Notes under the pieces: generated by a model
Seen by the model: only the letters and a program-made list of their open reading frames with translations
Told to the model about the DNA's origin: nothing
Database searches by the model: none
Position numbers and translations under genes: made by a program
NCBI RefSeq assembly: GCF_000504165.1
Contig: NZ_KI632505.1
Coordinates: 310,001 to 374,000, forward strand
Direction of reading: 5' to 3'
Origin: Bacillus sp. FJAT-14578
GTDB taxonomy: Bacteria > Bacillota > Bacilli > Bacillales > Bacillaceae_H
Length of the DNA stretch: 64,000 nucleotides
Part shown: piece after piece, positions 16,289-23,639 of the stretch
Numbering within the stretch: the first letter of the stretch is position 1
Layout of the letters: each line of letters starts with the position of its first letter

Positions 16289-17053
16289 TTAAAAGGACGA
16301 GGTGACGGCTTTAGGAATGTGCTGCTTTATAAATTGCCCGCATCGCTTTGCAATAAACTCTTTCTCATAATCCATGGATGCGACATGGTATGAATTGAAC
16401 AGCGGCACCATCTCTTTTTTGGACGAACCAATCTGCTCAAAGAGATAATCTGAATTCTCAGCCGGAACGACATGGTCTTCAATCGATTTAAAGCATAAAA
16501 CAGGAACCGTAATGGATGGCAGCAATGCCGGCGCGAGCTTCATCAGTGCCTGTAATTGATGGATGGCTGTTAACGGGGCCTTGTCATACGTAATTTCATG
16601 GACACCCTTCTCTTTAATATCAGGAGCAGGTTCATCCACAAACCGCGGCTCTGTTTTTCCCTCTAAATAGTCAAATCCGGGAACGCTTAAAGCGGTGTTA
16701 ATCAACATGATGCCTTTAATATCCGGATACTTATGAGCAAGCTTTAATGTCAGCGTCCCTCCCATGGACTGACCGACAACAAAAATCTCCGTGCAACGCA
16801 GCTTCAGCCATTCATACCCTTCTTCCAGACTGTCAAACCATTCTTCATGATGGCAATTTTCCAAGTCTTCCTCATGTGTGCCATGCCCTTTCAAACGCGG
16901 AGCGAAAACGGTATAACCGGACTCCGCCAATGCTTCACCTAAAAACTGCACGCTTTGCGGCGTACCCATAAAACCGTGAGAAATCAACACCCCTATTTCA
17001 TTTCCTTCCCAATAAAAAGGCTCTGCTCCAGGAATCACTGTGTATTTTTTCAT
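16289..17053 (-). CDS. Carboxylesterase, Est30/YvaK type
   Basis: 254 residues, alpha/beta hydrolase. The oxyanion loop SHGFMG is at 25-30, the nucleophile elbow GQSMGG gives S96, and the acid and base are D193 (IEDHVV) and H223 (YHVAS). Length and order match the thermostable Geobacillus carboxylesterase Est30 family, which hydrolyses short and medium acyl esters. ATG 17053 has GGAGGGGATGGAAGA directly upstream; the frame is open for another 29 codons without a ribosome binding site. Lies between the two tauE genes. Confidence 0.88.
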   Translation of the reverse strand: MKKYTVIPGAEPFYWEGNEIGVLISHGFMGTPQSVQFLGEALAESGYTVFAPRLKGHGTHEEDLENCHHEEWFDSLEEGYEWLKLRCTEIFVVGQSMGGTLTLKLAHKYPDIKGIMLINTALSVPGFDYLEGKTEPRFVDEPAPDIKEKGVHEITYDKAPLTAIHQLQALMKLAPALLPSITVPVLCFKSIEDHVVPAENSDYLFEQIGSSKKEMVPLFNSYHVASMDYEKEFIAKRCGQFIKQHIPKAVTSSF

Positions 17054-17168
17054 TCTTCCATCCCCTCCGTTATCCCTTATCTTTATTATTCCTATAAATA
17101 TACTATGAATTAAAATAAAAAGAAAGGATATTTTTCTCATTCCTTAAACAAATCTTGTCTTTCCCACA

Positions 17169-17223
17169 AAAAAATGGACCGTTCATAAAAACTCGCAAGA
17201 GCTTACATGAACGGTCCATTCCA
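17169..17223 (-). terminator. Terminator of tauE copy 2
   Basis: ATGGACCGTTCAT / ATGAACGGTCCAT, directly after the stop of the second exporter; T-rich on the minus strand. Confidence 0.8.
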
Positions 17224-17225
17224 AT

Positions 17226-18005
17226 TTAAGATAAAATATCAAGCCAGATTTTAATGGAAGTAGCCACAATCAGGCCAGCCAATAAAAACTGAAGCACTTT
17301 CGTGTTCACTTTCTTCCCGATATTTGCTCCGATTGGGGAAGCGATAATACTTGCGACTACCATGATGGCCGCCGGCAAATAGTCAACTTGGCCCGTCGTG
17401 ACTTTACCGATGGTGGCACCGATGGAAGAAATGAATGTGATCGCAAGTGATGTCGCAATCGTCATGCGTGTCGGGATTTTTAAGACGACAAGCATAATCG
17501 GCACTAAAATAAACGCACCCGCCGCTCCGACAATTCCTGCACTAATACCGACGAGAAAAGCCGATAATGCAGCAACCCATTTATTGAACTTCACTTGATC
17601 AAGCGGGATGTCATCCAAATTTTTCTTTGGTATGAACATCATCACCGCCGCAATCGTCGCCAGAACGGCATACACGATGTTGATCGCTTCTTCACTTAAC
17701 ATTTTGGAGCCATAGCCGCCGATAAAGCTTCCGACTAAAATACTGGCCCCCATATAGATGATGAGTGTTTTATTTAAGTAACCGCCTTTTCGGTAAGCCC
17801 ACACACCCGCAATCGTCGCAAAAAATACCTGCACGGCCGAAATTCCGGATACTTCATGGGCGCTGAAAGCGGCAAACCCTAACATCGGCGGGATATAAAG
17901 CAGCATCGGATACTTAATAATGGATCCCCCGATTCCCACCATTCCCGAAATAAAAGAACCAATAAATCCAATAAGAAAAATGGTGATGATAAAGCCAAGA
18001 TCCAT
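17226..18005 (-). CDS. TauE/SafE-family anion exporter, copy 2
   Basis: 259 residues and the same two-repeat, eight-helix layout as the gene at 15209, with SGMVGIGGSIIKYP and SAGIVGAAGAFILVP. The two copies are clearly homologous along their length but diverged. It is the last gene of the sulfur island on this strand, after tusA, with the shortened MITE between them. Probably exports sulfite or another sulfur oxyanion made by the dioxygenase. Confidence 0.85.
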   Translation of the reverse strand: MDLGFIITIFLIGFIGSFISGMVGIGGSIIKYPMLLYIPPMLGFAAFSAHEVSGISAVQVFFATIAGVWAYRKGGYLNKTLIIYMGASILVGSFIGGYGSKMLSEEAINIVYAVLATIAAVMMFIPKKNLDDIPLDQVKFNKWVAALSAFLVGISAGIVGAAGAFILVPIMLVVLKIPTRMTIATSLAITFISSIGATIGKVTTGQVDYLPAAIMVVASIIASPIGANIGKKVNTKVLQFLLAGLIVATSIKIWLDILS

Positions 18006-18066
18006 ACTGTCACCTCATTTATTTACATCAATTTTTTTGATGAAAAATCTTTAGCTTTTTATAAAA

Positions 18067-18194
18067 GGCTGTTTTCGCAAACTTTGTTGCTATTTAACAA
18101 GTAGTAGGGAGTGGTTGATTTCCGCTCCAACCAACCTTAAACGCTTATCTTTTAAGAAACCTATCTAAAAACAACAATCTTTTAGAAAAGAGCC
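18067..18194 (+). mobile_element. MITE copy 2, internally deleted (128 bp, duplication TTATAAAA)
   Basis: The two ends are those of the 230-bp MITE, but about 100 bp of the GC-rich centre are missing. Flanks TTATAAAA on both sides are a perfect 8-bp duplication. It lies upstream of tauE copy 2 and may separate it from tusA. Confidence 0.85.
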
Positions 18195-18269
18195 TTATAA
18201 AAAATCCACGTGTCCCTGTCAAAAGTTTCTCGTGTCATAACAAGAACATAGCATAAATGATAAATTTTT

Positions 18270-18378
18270 TACCGAAAGGATCCGTCACTGAATCCCATGC
18301 TTTTAACGAATTTCATGCCGGATCCTTTCGGAAGAATGACTGAAAGGGATGCTCTTCATCCCTTTCAGTCATTCTTCT
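18270..18378. terminator. Two consecutive hairpins after tusA
   Basis: CCGAAAGGATCCG / CGGATCCTTTCGG (18270-18333) and GAATGACTGAAAGGGATG / CATCCCTTTCAGTCATTC (18331-18378). The second ends three bases from the tusA stop and is a strong terminator for the minus strand. Confidence 0.8.
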
Positions 18379-18380
18379 AT

Positions 18381-18608
18381 TTAAGCTTTTTTAATCCAGA
18401 ACTTGTATACGCCGTCTTCTTCTGTATCTTTTACTAATTCATGGCCTGTTGAGCTGGCCCATGCTGTTAAGTCATTTTTAGATCCTTTATCGGTTGCATG
18501 AATTTCTAGAATTTCACCGCTGTTGATTTCATCGATCGCTTTTTTTGTACGAACGATTGGCATTGGGCAAGCTAATCCTTTTGCATCTAATACTTTTGTT
18601 GATTCCAT
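18381..18608 (-). CDS. tusA: TusA-type sulfur carrier protein
   Basis: 75 residues, the two-layer fold of TusA/SirA. The catalytic Cys-Pro motif GLACPMP gives C14. TusA proteins accept persulfide sulfur from rhodaneses and pass it to DsrE-type or other acceptors. Almost the same N-terminal motif is in the TusA domain of the gene at 20036. ATG 18608 has GGAGG upstream. Downstream member of the sulfur operon. Confidence 0.9.
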   Translation of the reverse strand: MESTKVLDAKGLACPMPIVRTKKAIDEINSGEILEIHATDKGSKNDLTAWASSTGHELVKDTEEDGVYKFWIKKA

Positions 18609-18734
18609 GTTTACATTCCTCCGTTAATTTGCATTTAATTTTGATCCGTGGCAACGCGCTTTTCCTTCCCCACATTGCCAGGGGTTATTTGTTCTGACTG
18701 TTCGTTTCTTAGACTACGCTTTTCTTCATTGTCT

Positions 18735-18847
18735 AGCTCCGGCTCCTAGCCTTTCGGTCGTTTCACTTCTGCCACAGAAACCAAAAAGCGGTTTCCATGT
18801 CAGAAGTTCCAACGTCTCTCAAGGCTGAACAGTCGCCTCCGCTTTTC
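18735..18847. repeat. Bacillus-type intergenic repeat
   Basis: TTGTCTAGCTCCGGCTCCTAGCC at one end and GGCTGAACAGTCGCC towards the other; the pattern is familiar from extragenic repeats of many Bacillus genomes. Only one copy in this window. No coding capacity. Confidence 0.45.
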
Positions 18848-19981
18848 TTAACCATGTACAGCACATCGGTTTGGTCCAATTTCCATTTCGCGCTGTTCGT
18901 CTTCTGATGGAGTGATTTTCCCCATGTTCGTTTGGCGAATTTCTTGATAGCTGTTTGGCTGCGGCGGTAAGTTTTCCGTCACCGTTTTGCGGAACTCGTT
19001 TTCATCCTCGATGTTCAAACCAGGATTTTTCGCGAATAAGTCACCCAGTTTTGCAGCTACTTCCCCGTTGTCGCCAAGCTCAGAGATAAAGCCAAAGTGA
19101 GCAGGCAGAACGATTAACTCGTTTGATAATTCTTTATAGCGTTTGTACAGCGTGTTGCGAAGATCGCTCACCCAGTCTTCTGCTTTTCCTGCCAAATCCG
19201 GACGTCCAATCGATTCAATGAACAAAATATCGCCTGTGATTAAATATTGGTCATCAATGATTAACGACGTGCTTCCGATTGTATGGCCCGGAGAATATAA
19301 CGGCTGAATTTTAATACTAGTCGTGCCGACTGTAATGTCCTGGCCTTCTTCCAGCTTGTTATAGTCAAATGTCACTTCACCGGCATCTTTTTCAGGCAAG
19401 TAATAATTTGCACCCGATTTTTCAGCGAGCCTGCGTCCGCCTGAAATATGGTCGGCATGCAAATGTGTATCGATTGTCGCAATGATTTTCGCATTGCGCT
19501 CTTTCGCGAAGTTCTCGAATACTTCCGTCGTTCTGACCGTATCAATGACTGCCGCTTCCCCGTTTGATTCCACGTAGTAAGATAAGCAGCCTTTTCCGAT
19601 ACGAACAAACTGGTACACTTCGCCGCCGTCTTTTAAGTCGCCCAGCTTGACCGGTTCCAAATGCTCACTCCACGCTCTCATCCCGCCTTGAAGGTAAGAA
19701 ACGTTTTGAATGCCTTGTTCAATCAGCATTTCGGCCACCATGATGGATGAACCTTCTTTTGCACAAATGACGACAATTTCTTTGTCCTTTGGAAGCTGAT
19801 CCAAAATGCTTTCTACGCCGTCCAGTAAATCGAAGTAAGGGACATTGATGATTTCAACGCCTTCTCCTTCTACTTTCCAGTCATCAAAATCGCCTTTGTT
19901 GCGGACATCCAAAATGAAAAACTTTTCTTTGCTGATCACTTTTTTCGTCAATTCACCCGCTGTGAGTGCTCGAAGCGCCAT
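18848..19981 (-). CDS. Rhodanese-persulfide dioxygenase fusion (Rhd-MBL order)
   Basis: 377 residues from ATG 19981, which has a GGGGG run eight bases upstream. Residues 1-110 are a rhodanese domain with active loop CAKEGSS (C73). Residues about 120-340 are a metallo-beta-lactamase fold with HLHADH (H173, H175, D177, H178), H233, D251 and H295, matching ETHE1/CstB-type persulfide dioxygenases, which use one Fe(II) to oxidise persulfide to sulfite. In staphylococcal CstB the MBL domain comes first, so the order here is reversed. It is in the operon with TusA-rhodanese and rhodanese, downstream of a CstR-like site. Confidence 0.88.
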   Translation of the reverse strand: MALRALTAGELTKKVISKEKFFILDVRNKGDFDDWKVEGEGVEIINVPYFDLLDGVESILDQLPKDKEIVVICAKEGSSIMVAEMLIEQGIQNVSYLQGGMRAWSEHLEPVKLGDLKDGGEVYQFVRIGKGCLSYYVESNGEAAVIDTVRTTEVFENFAKERNAKIIATIDTHLHADHISGGRRLAEKSGANYYLPEKDAGEVTFDYNKLEEGQDITVGTTSIKIQPLYSPGHTIGSTSLIIDDQYLITGDILFIESIGRPDLAGKAEDWVSDLRNTLYKRYKELSNELIVLPAHFGFISELGDNGEVAAKLGDLFAKNPGLNIEDENEFRKTVTENLPPQPNSYQEIRQTNMGKITPSEDEQREMEIGPNRCAVHG

Positions 19982-20035
19982 GCTTATTACCCCCTGTTCT
20001 ATTTGGAACATTAGAATGTTAAAGATACGTTCGCA

Positions 20036-20599
20036 TTATTCGGTTTTACCTGTCCAGTCACACATGCCAGGTACCACGTTGATCAATTTTTTGAAACCTT
20101 GTTTCATCATCGTTTGAGCCGCCATTTCACTTCGGCGCCCTGAATGGCAAATCACATAAATTTCATCTTCTTTGTTTAATTCACCCGCACGTTTTTCGAC
20201 TTCGCCAAGCGGAATGTGAACAACACCCGGAATATGGCCCGCTTCATACTCATCCAATTCGCGAACATCCAAAATATTGATAGGTTCATTGCTCTCTACT
20301 TTTTTCTTGAATTCATCCAGTGATATTTCAGGAATGGCAGTCGGTTCGGCAGACGCATTTGCTCCGCCTTTACGAAGGAAATGATGCAGCACGCCTCCTT
20401 CTTCTTCCGTTCCTAAGTACTCATGGCCCGTATTATTTGCCCACGCTTGCAGGTCGGCGGTTGATCCCTTGTCTGTTGCTTGCACTTCTAATACTTGACC
20501 ATCTAATATTTCCGCCATGGCTTTTTTTGTGCGAACGATTGGCATCGGACACGCAAGCCCTTTTGCATCCAATACTTTATCTGCTGTTACATTCATCAT
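20036..20599 (-). CDS. TusA-rhodanese fusion protein
   Basis: 187 residues: an N-terminal TusA domain (1-76) with GLACPMP (C17), a Gly/Ala linker, then a rhodanese domain (about 90-187) with ILDVRELDEY and catalytic loop CHSGRRS (C151). Fusing the sulfur donor and carrier would allow direct sulfur relay. Start at ATG 20599 (GGGGG five bases before); the next ATG at 20596 is equally good. Lies ten bases after the rhodanese gene and 54 bases before the dioxygenase fusion. Confidence 0.9.
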   Translation of the reverse strand: MMNVTADKVLDAKGLACPMPIVRTKKAMAEILDGQVLEVQATDKGSTADLQAWANNTGHEYLGTEEEGGVLHHFLRKGGANASAEPTAIPEISLDEFKKKVESNEPINILDVRELDEYEAGHIPGVVHIPLGEVEKRAGELNKEDEIYVICHSGRRSEMAAQTMMKQGFKKLINVVPGMCDWTGKTE

Positions 20600-20609
20600 T
20601 TAATCCCCC

Positions 20610-20909
20610 TTATTCGATATCTCCAGTCCAATTGGACATTCCGCCTGTCATATTTTTCACTTTAAATCCTTTGCCTGTTAACCACTCGCAGGCAAGGCCG
20701 CTTCGGTTACCGCTTCGGCATACGACGATGTATTCCGTATTCGGATCCAATTCGTGGGTACGTGTCAGTACTTGGCCAAGCGGAATGTGTTTCACACCAG
20801 GAATCTTCCCGGCTGCTACCTCTTCCGCCTCACGTACATCGATGATTGGCAGCTGTTTGTCTTCTTTTAATGCTTTTTCTACTTCAGTTGGTAAAATTTC
20901 AGGAAACAT
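20610..20909 (-). CDS. Single-domain rhodanese
   Basis: 99 residues with IIDVREAEE, HIPLGQ and catalytic loop CRSGNRSG (C64). ATG 20909 has GGGAGGTTTGAAT upstream; the TTG two codons earlier is less likely. First gene after the CstR-like site at 20954, followed by the TusA-rhodanese fusion after a ten-base gap. A sulfurtransferase for thiosulfate or persulfide. Confidence 0.9.
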   Translation of the reverse strand: MFPEILPTEVEKALKEDKQLPIIDVREAEEVAAGKIPGVKHIPLGQVLTRTHELDPNTEYIVVCRSGNRSGLACEWLTGKGFKVKNMTGGMSNWTGDIE

Positions 20910-20953
20910 ATTCAAACCTCCCGATGATAGTTTGTGTCACTTCACTCTCGCAA

Positions 20954-20969
20954 ATACCCATATAGGTAT
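20954..20969. promoter_or_regulatory. CstR-like operator before the rhodanese/TusA/dioxygenase operon
   Basis: ATACCCATATAGGTAT, 45 bases before the rhodanese start. It matches the sites at 1024, 1650 and 21593. I cannot define the -10 and -35 with confidence here. Confidence 0.65.
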
Positions 20970-20977
20970 AATTCAAA

Positions 20978-21023
20978 CTAAAAAAAATCGTTTTCCGCCA
21001 TCTGTTTGTAAAAAAGATGGCGG
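20978..21023 (-). terminator. Terminator of the DsrE gene
   Basis: CCGCCATC / GATGGCGG, then TTTTTTTT on the minus strand, eight bases after the DsrE stop. It separates DsrE from the rhodanese operon, which then has its own operator. Confidence 0.75.
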
Positions 21024-21030
21024 ATATGGC

Positions 21031-21510
21031 TTAGATGAATAAGTTGACGTTTCCGTCAGCTGCCTCACCAAGGTAAGCAGCGACACCGCCAAGCTCGACC
21101 CCATCCAGCAGTTCTTCTTTTTTGATTCCCAATAAATCCATTGTCATGGTACATGCGACAAGTTTCACACCTTGTTCTTGCGCCATTTCAATTAATTGTG
21201 GCAATGGAATCGCATTATGCTTTTTCATGACGCTCTTAATCATTTGCGGCCCCATGCCCATCATGTTCATATTGGATAAAGGCAATTTATCTGCGCCTTT
21301 TGGCATCATCCAGCCAAACATCTTTTCAATGAAGCTTTTGGATACCGGTGCATTCACCGTTTCTTTTTTTAATGAATTTAATCCCCAGAACGTAAAGAAA
21401 ATCGTTACGTCGTGATCATATGCAGCCGCTCCGTTTGCGATAATGAACGCTGCCATTGCTTTATCATAATCACCGCTGAAAAGGATGATATTCGTTGACT
21501 TCTTTTCCAT
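21031..21510 (-). CDS. DsrE/DsrF/DrsH-family sulfur protein
   Basis: 159 residues. An N-terminal IILFSGDYDKAMAAF strand-loop-helix and the later KLVACTMTMDLLG with a conserved Cys fit the DsrE/F/H-like (peroxiredoxin-type DsrE2) family, which takes sulfur from rhodanese or TusA. A Met-rich loop (NMNMMGMG) lies in the middle. AGAGGTGAAACC upstream of ATG 21510. Own promoter with a CstR-like operator. Confidence 0.85.
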   Translation of the reverse strand: MEKKSTNIILFSGDYDKAMAAFIIANGAAAYDHDVTIFFTFWGLNSLKKETVNAPVSKSFIEKMFGWMMPKGADKLPLSNMNMMGMGPQMIKSVMKKHNAIPLPQLIEMAQEQGVKLVACTMTMDLLGIKKEELLDGVELGGVAAYLGEAADGNVNLFI

Positions 21511-21570
21511 GGTTTCACCTCTTTTTTATACTGTGTGGGGTATTTAACCTTTCGTCAAAACCCTTTACCG

Positions 21571-21613
21571 TAACCCCTATACGTATAATAATATACCCTA
21601 CAAGGTATGTCAA
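21571..21613 (-). promoter_or_regulatory. Promoter of the DsrE gene with one clear and one degenerate CstR-like site
   Basis: Minus strand TTGACA (21608-21613), 17-base spacer, TATTAT (21585-21590), a near-perfect SigA promoter. The spacer carries ATACCTTGTAGGGTAT (21593-21608). A weaker copy TAACCCCTATACGTAT lies 22 bases downstream (21571-21586), about two helical turns away, suggesting cooperative binding. Confidence 0.75.
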
Positions 21614-21741
21614 CATGTTTCTTTCAAAAAAAATTCCGATACGGTATGGATTGAGAAAGACTGCCAAATAATAAGAAAAACGAAGAAATGTTAAGTTATG
21701 AAGAAGCATTCATTATAGAAGAAAGGAAGCGAAGGCAAGCA

Positions 21742-22134
21742 ATGAAAAAAGTAATCGTTCTGTTCATGTCCCTATTTTTCATTCAAGCTTTTCCTGCAGC
21801 GGCTGAAACGGAAAGCACGATCGATTTTGATCATGAGCATGTGTACGTCTTCTTAGAAATGACGCAGCAAGAGTATGATTCTCTATGGCAAGAAGGAAAA
21901 AGCATGGCAGAAATCGCTGAAAGTAAAGGTGTTTCTGAACAAGAACTGCTGCGTTACCTTCTTGATAAAGAAGTGGAAGCCATGCGTTCTGCCTTAAACA
22001 GCGGCGAATTATCACATGTTCAATATATCCAAAACATTTTACGGTTGAAAGAAACGCTTCTCCATAAAATTCACGGCAACCCTCATCAAGAAAATGACAG
22101 CGAAAAAGTTTCCAATGAAAAAGATGAAGGATAG
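21742..22134 (+). CDS. Small secreted protein, unidentified
   Basis: 130 residues. A clear signal peptide: KK, a hydrophobic core (VIVLFMSLFFIQAF), then AAAE for cleavage near residue 20. The mature part is acidic and helical (QQEYDSLWQEGKSMAEIAESKGV, which looks like a helix-turn-helix-like DUF2680-type repeat), ending in a Glu/Lys-rich tail. ATG 21742 has GAAGG upstream; the frame is open for 18 more codons. Divergent from the DsrE gene and so shares its CstR-controlled region. Confidence 0.6.
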   Translation: MKKVIVLFMSLFFIQAFPAAAETESTIDFDHEHVYVFLEMTQQEYDSLWQEGKSMAEIAESKGVSEQELLRYLLDKEVEAMRSALNSGELSHVQYIQNILRLKETLLHKIHGNPHQENDSEKVSNEKDEG

Positions 22135-22166
22135 GGAGAATCCTCCCTATCCTTCATCTTTTTCAA
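22121..22166 (+). terminator. Terminator of the secreted-protein gene
   Basis: GATGAAGGATAGGGAG / CTCCCTATCCTTCATC followed by TTTTTC; overlaps the stop codon. Confidence 0.85.
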
Positions 22167-22229
22167 AGATTTTGCTGCCACGTATAGTTTAAAAAACCTA
22201 AATATATTGTATGTATGTTTATTCTTCCT

Positions 22230-22258
22230 CGCCACATTATACCCATATGCGTATATAA
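22230..22258 (-). promoter_or_regulatory. Orphan CstR-like operator and promoter between convergent genes
   Basis: ATACCCATATGCGTAT at 22239-22254 differs from the other operators at one half-site base. On the minus strand it is followed by TATAAT (22236-22241) with the operator in the spacer, the same layout as at 1024 and 1650. Transcription would run antisense into the secreted-protein gene. No ORF starts there. Confidence 0.4.
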
Positions 22259-22264
22259 AGAAAC

Positions 22265-23161
22265 TTATTGAGATAAATAATAATCAATGAGCGTTTTTAA
22301 TTTATCTGTGTCTTTGGCCATTTCATTGGTTTGTTGCGTTTGGATCATTAATAGCAATGCATCGATGACGATTTTTTTTGGCTGTTCATTTTCGGTAGAA
22401 AGCTCTTCCTGCAATGCTGCCATAGAGGAAAGAAGCTGTTGTCGCTGACTCTCTGACAAAACAGTCCTCTCCGCCTCTTCTTTTAACCGGTTAAGTTCGT
22501 TGTTAATTTCGGTTAAGAGTTCGGCTTTTGTCCGAGGCAATTTCATGAAATCTTCCATGAGTTCTTCGCAAAGCAAGGGCCTTTCCATACTGCTGTAGCT
22601 CTCGACCATCGCATCAAGCCGTTTGATCAAATACGGTGCCATGTATTCCAAGTCGATTTCTTTTTCATCCATGATGACAAAAAATAAATATTCCTTGATG
22701 ATCCCGTTTAACATCGCCGCACAGTCAATCGCATAGGGTTTTATCCACTCACCGTATATATTCTGAATTTGACTGGAATACCAGTTGAGCGTCGCCGAGC
22801 GAATATTAAAAATGACATCATTCAACTCATCATTCACTTTAATGACTTGCTCTCCCATCCGCATCTGGATGAAATCTTTATGTTCATAAAATTGCTTCAG
22901 CTGAAACGTCAGCTGCTTTGTGAACTGCTCTTTCGGCGAGAGCCCCGGCTCTTTTCCGATTTCAGACACCGTTTTAAACAAAATCTCATAGTGGTACTTG
23001 AAAATGGAAATGGCGATATCTTCTTTGGATTTAAAATGATTGTACAAAGATGCCTTGGCGATTCCGCTGTTATCCGCTATTTCTTGCATCGATGTACCAT
23101 GATAGCCTTTATGAGCAAATAACTTCATCGCCGATTCAATGATGGTATTCTTTCGACTCAT
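22265..23161 (-). CDS. TetR-family regulator, paralogue of 14179, next to RND exporter
   Basis: 298 residues. The HTH (about 20-46) reads GYHGTSMQEIADNSGIAKASLYNHFKSKED, close to the first TetR. The long C-terminal domain is also of the same kind. ATG 23161 is chosen (GGACGGGAACGGA upstream); an alternative 12 codons earlier has no ribosome binding site. Probably controls the RND exporter whose gene starts 3.5 kb away through the palindrome at 26727. Confidence 0.9.
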   Translation of the reverse strand: MSRKNTIIESAMKLFAHKGYHGTSMQEIADNSGIAKASLYNHFKSKEDIAISIFKYHYEILFKTVSEIGKEPGLSPKEQFTKQLTFQLKQFYEHKDFIQMRMGEQVIKVNDELNDVIFNIRSATLNWYSSQIQNIYGEWIKPYAIDCAAMLNGIIKEYLFFVIMDEKEIDLEYMAPYLIKRLDAMVESYSSMERPLLCEELMEDFMKLPRTKAELLTEINNELNRLKEEAERTVLSESQRQQLLSSMAALQEELSTENEQPKKIVIDALLLMIQTQQTNEMAKDTDKLKTLIDYYLSQ

Positions 23162-23197
23162 TCCGTTCCCGTCCTTTAATGCATTCATTTGTACCAT

Positions 23198-23639
23198 CTA
23201 CTCTATCATGTATGTGATAAAATGAGAAGGAAATCCTTGGAGGGCATATTTCCGCCTTTACTCCATTGCGCTTTAACTCTTCGATAAACTCTCTCCTCAC
23301 TGCCAAACTATATCACCTCACATTTTAAATCTTTCTATGTATATATGGAATGAGTATTTTTTCATCTGCTAGTTATCATCTTCCCATACAAATAGACGTT
23401 AAAACTATGAAAAAGTTACAAGTTTTTTGGGGGTATGCAATGTTTTTTGTGGATAGTTAACGTTGAGGCTGAAAAAGCAAGGAAAGAGGGTGACCAGGAA
23501 GCATAAAAACATGCTTCCCTGTTATCCTCCTGTAAATGAACCGTCATCAACATCATTGTTTAACAAAGCCCAAGATGACCTTCTTTTTTAGACTTCTGGG
23601 TCATTTCCTTGGTTTATGCTGCTGCGGTTTAAAGCAAGT
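23198..23639. other. Gene-free stretch between TetR and RND genes
   Basis: No convincing ORF. It holds a hairpin GGAAGCAT / ATGCTTCC (23499-23518) and the RND terminator region with ATGACC / GGTCAT arms (about 23565-23620). Confidence 0.4.
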
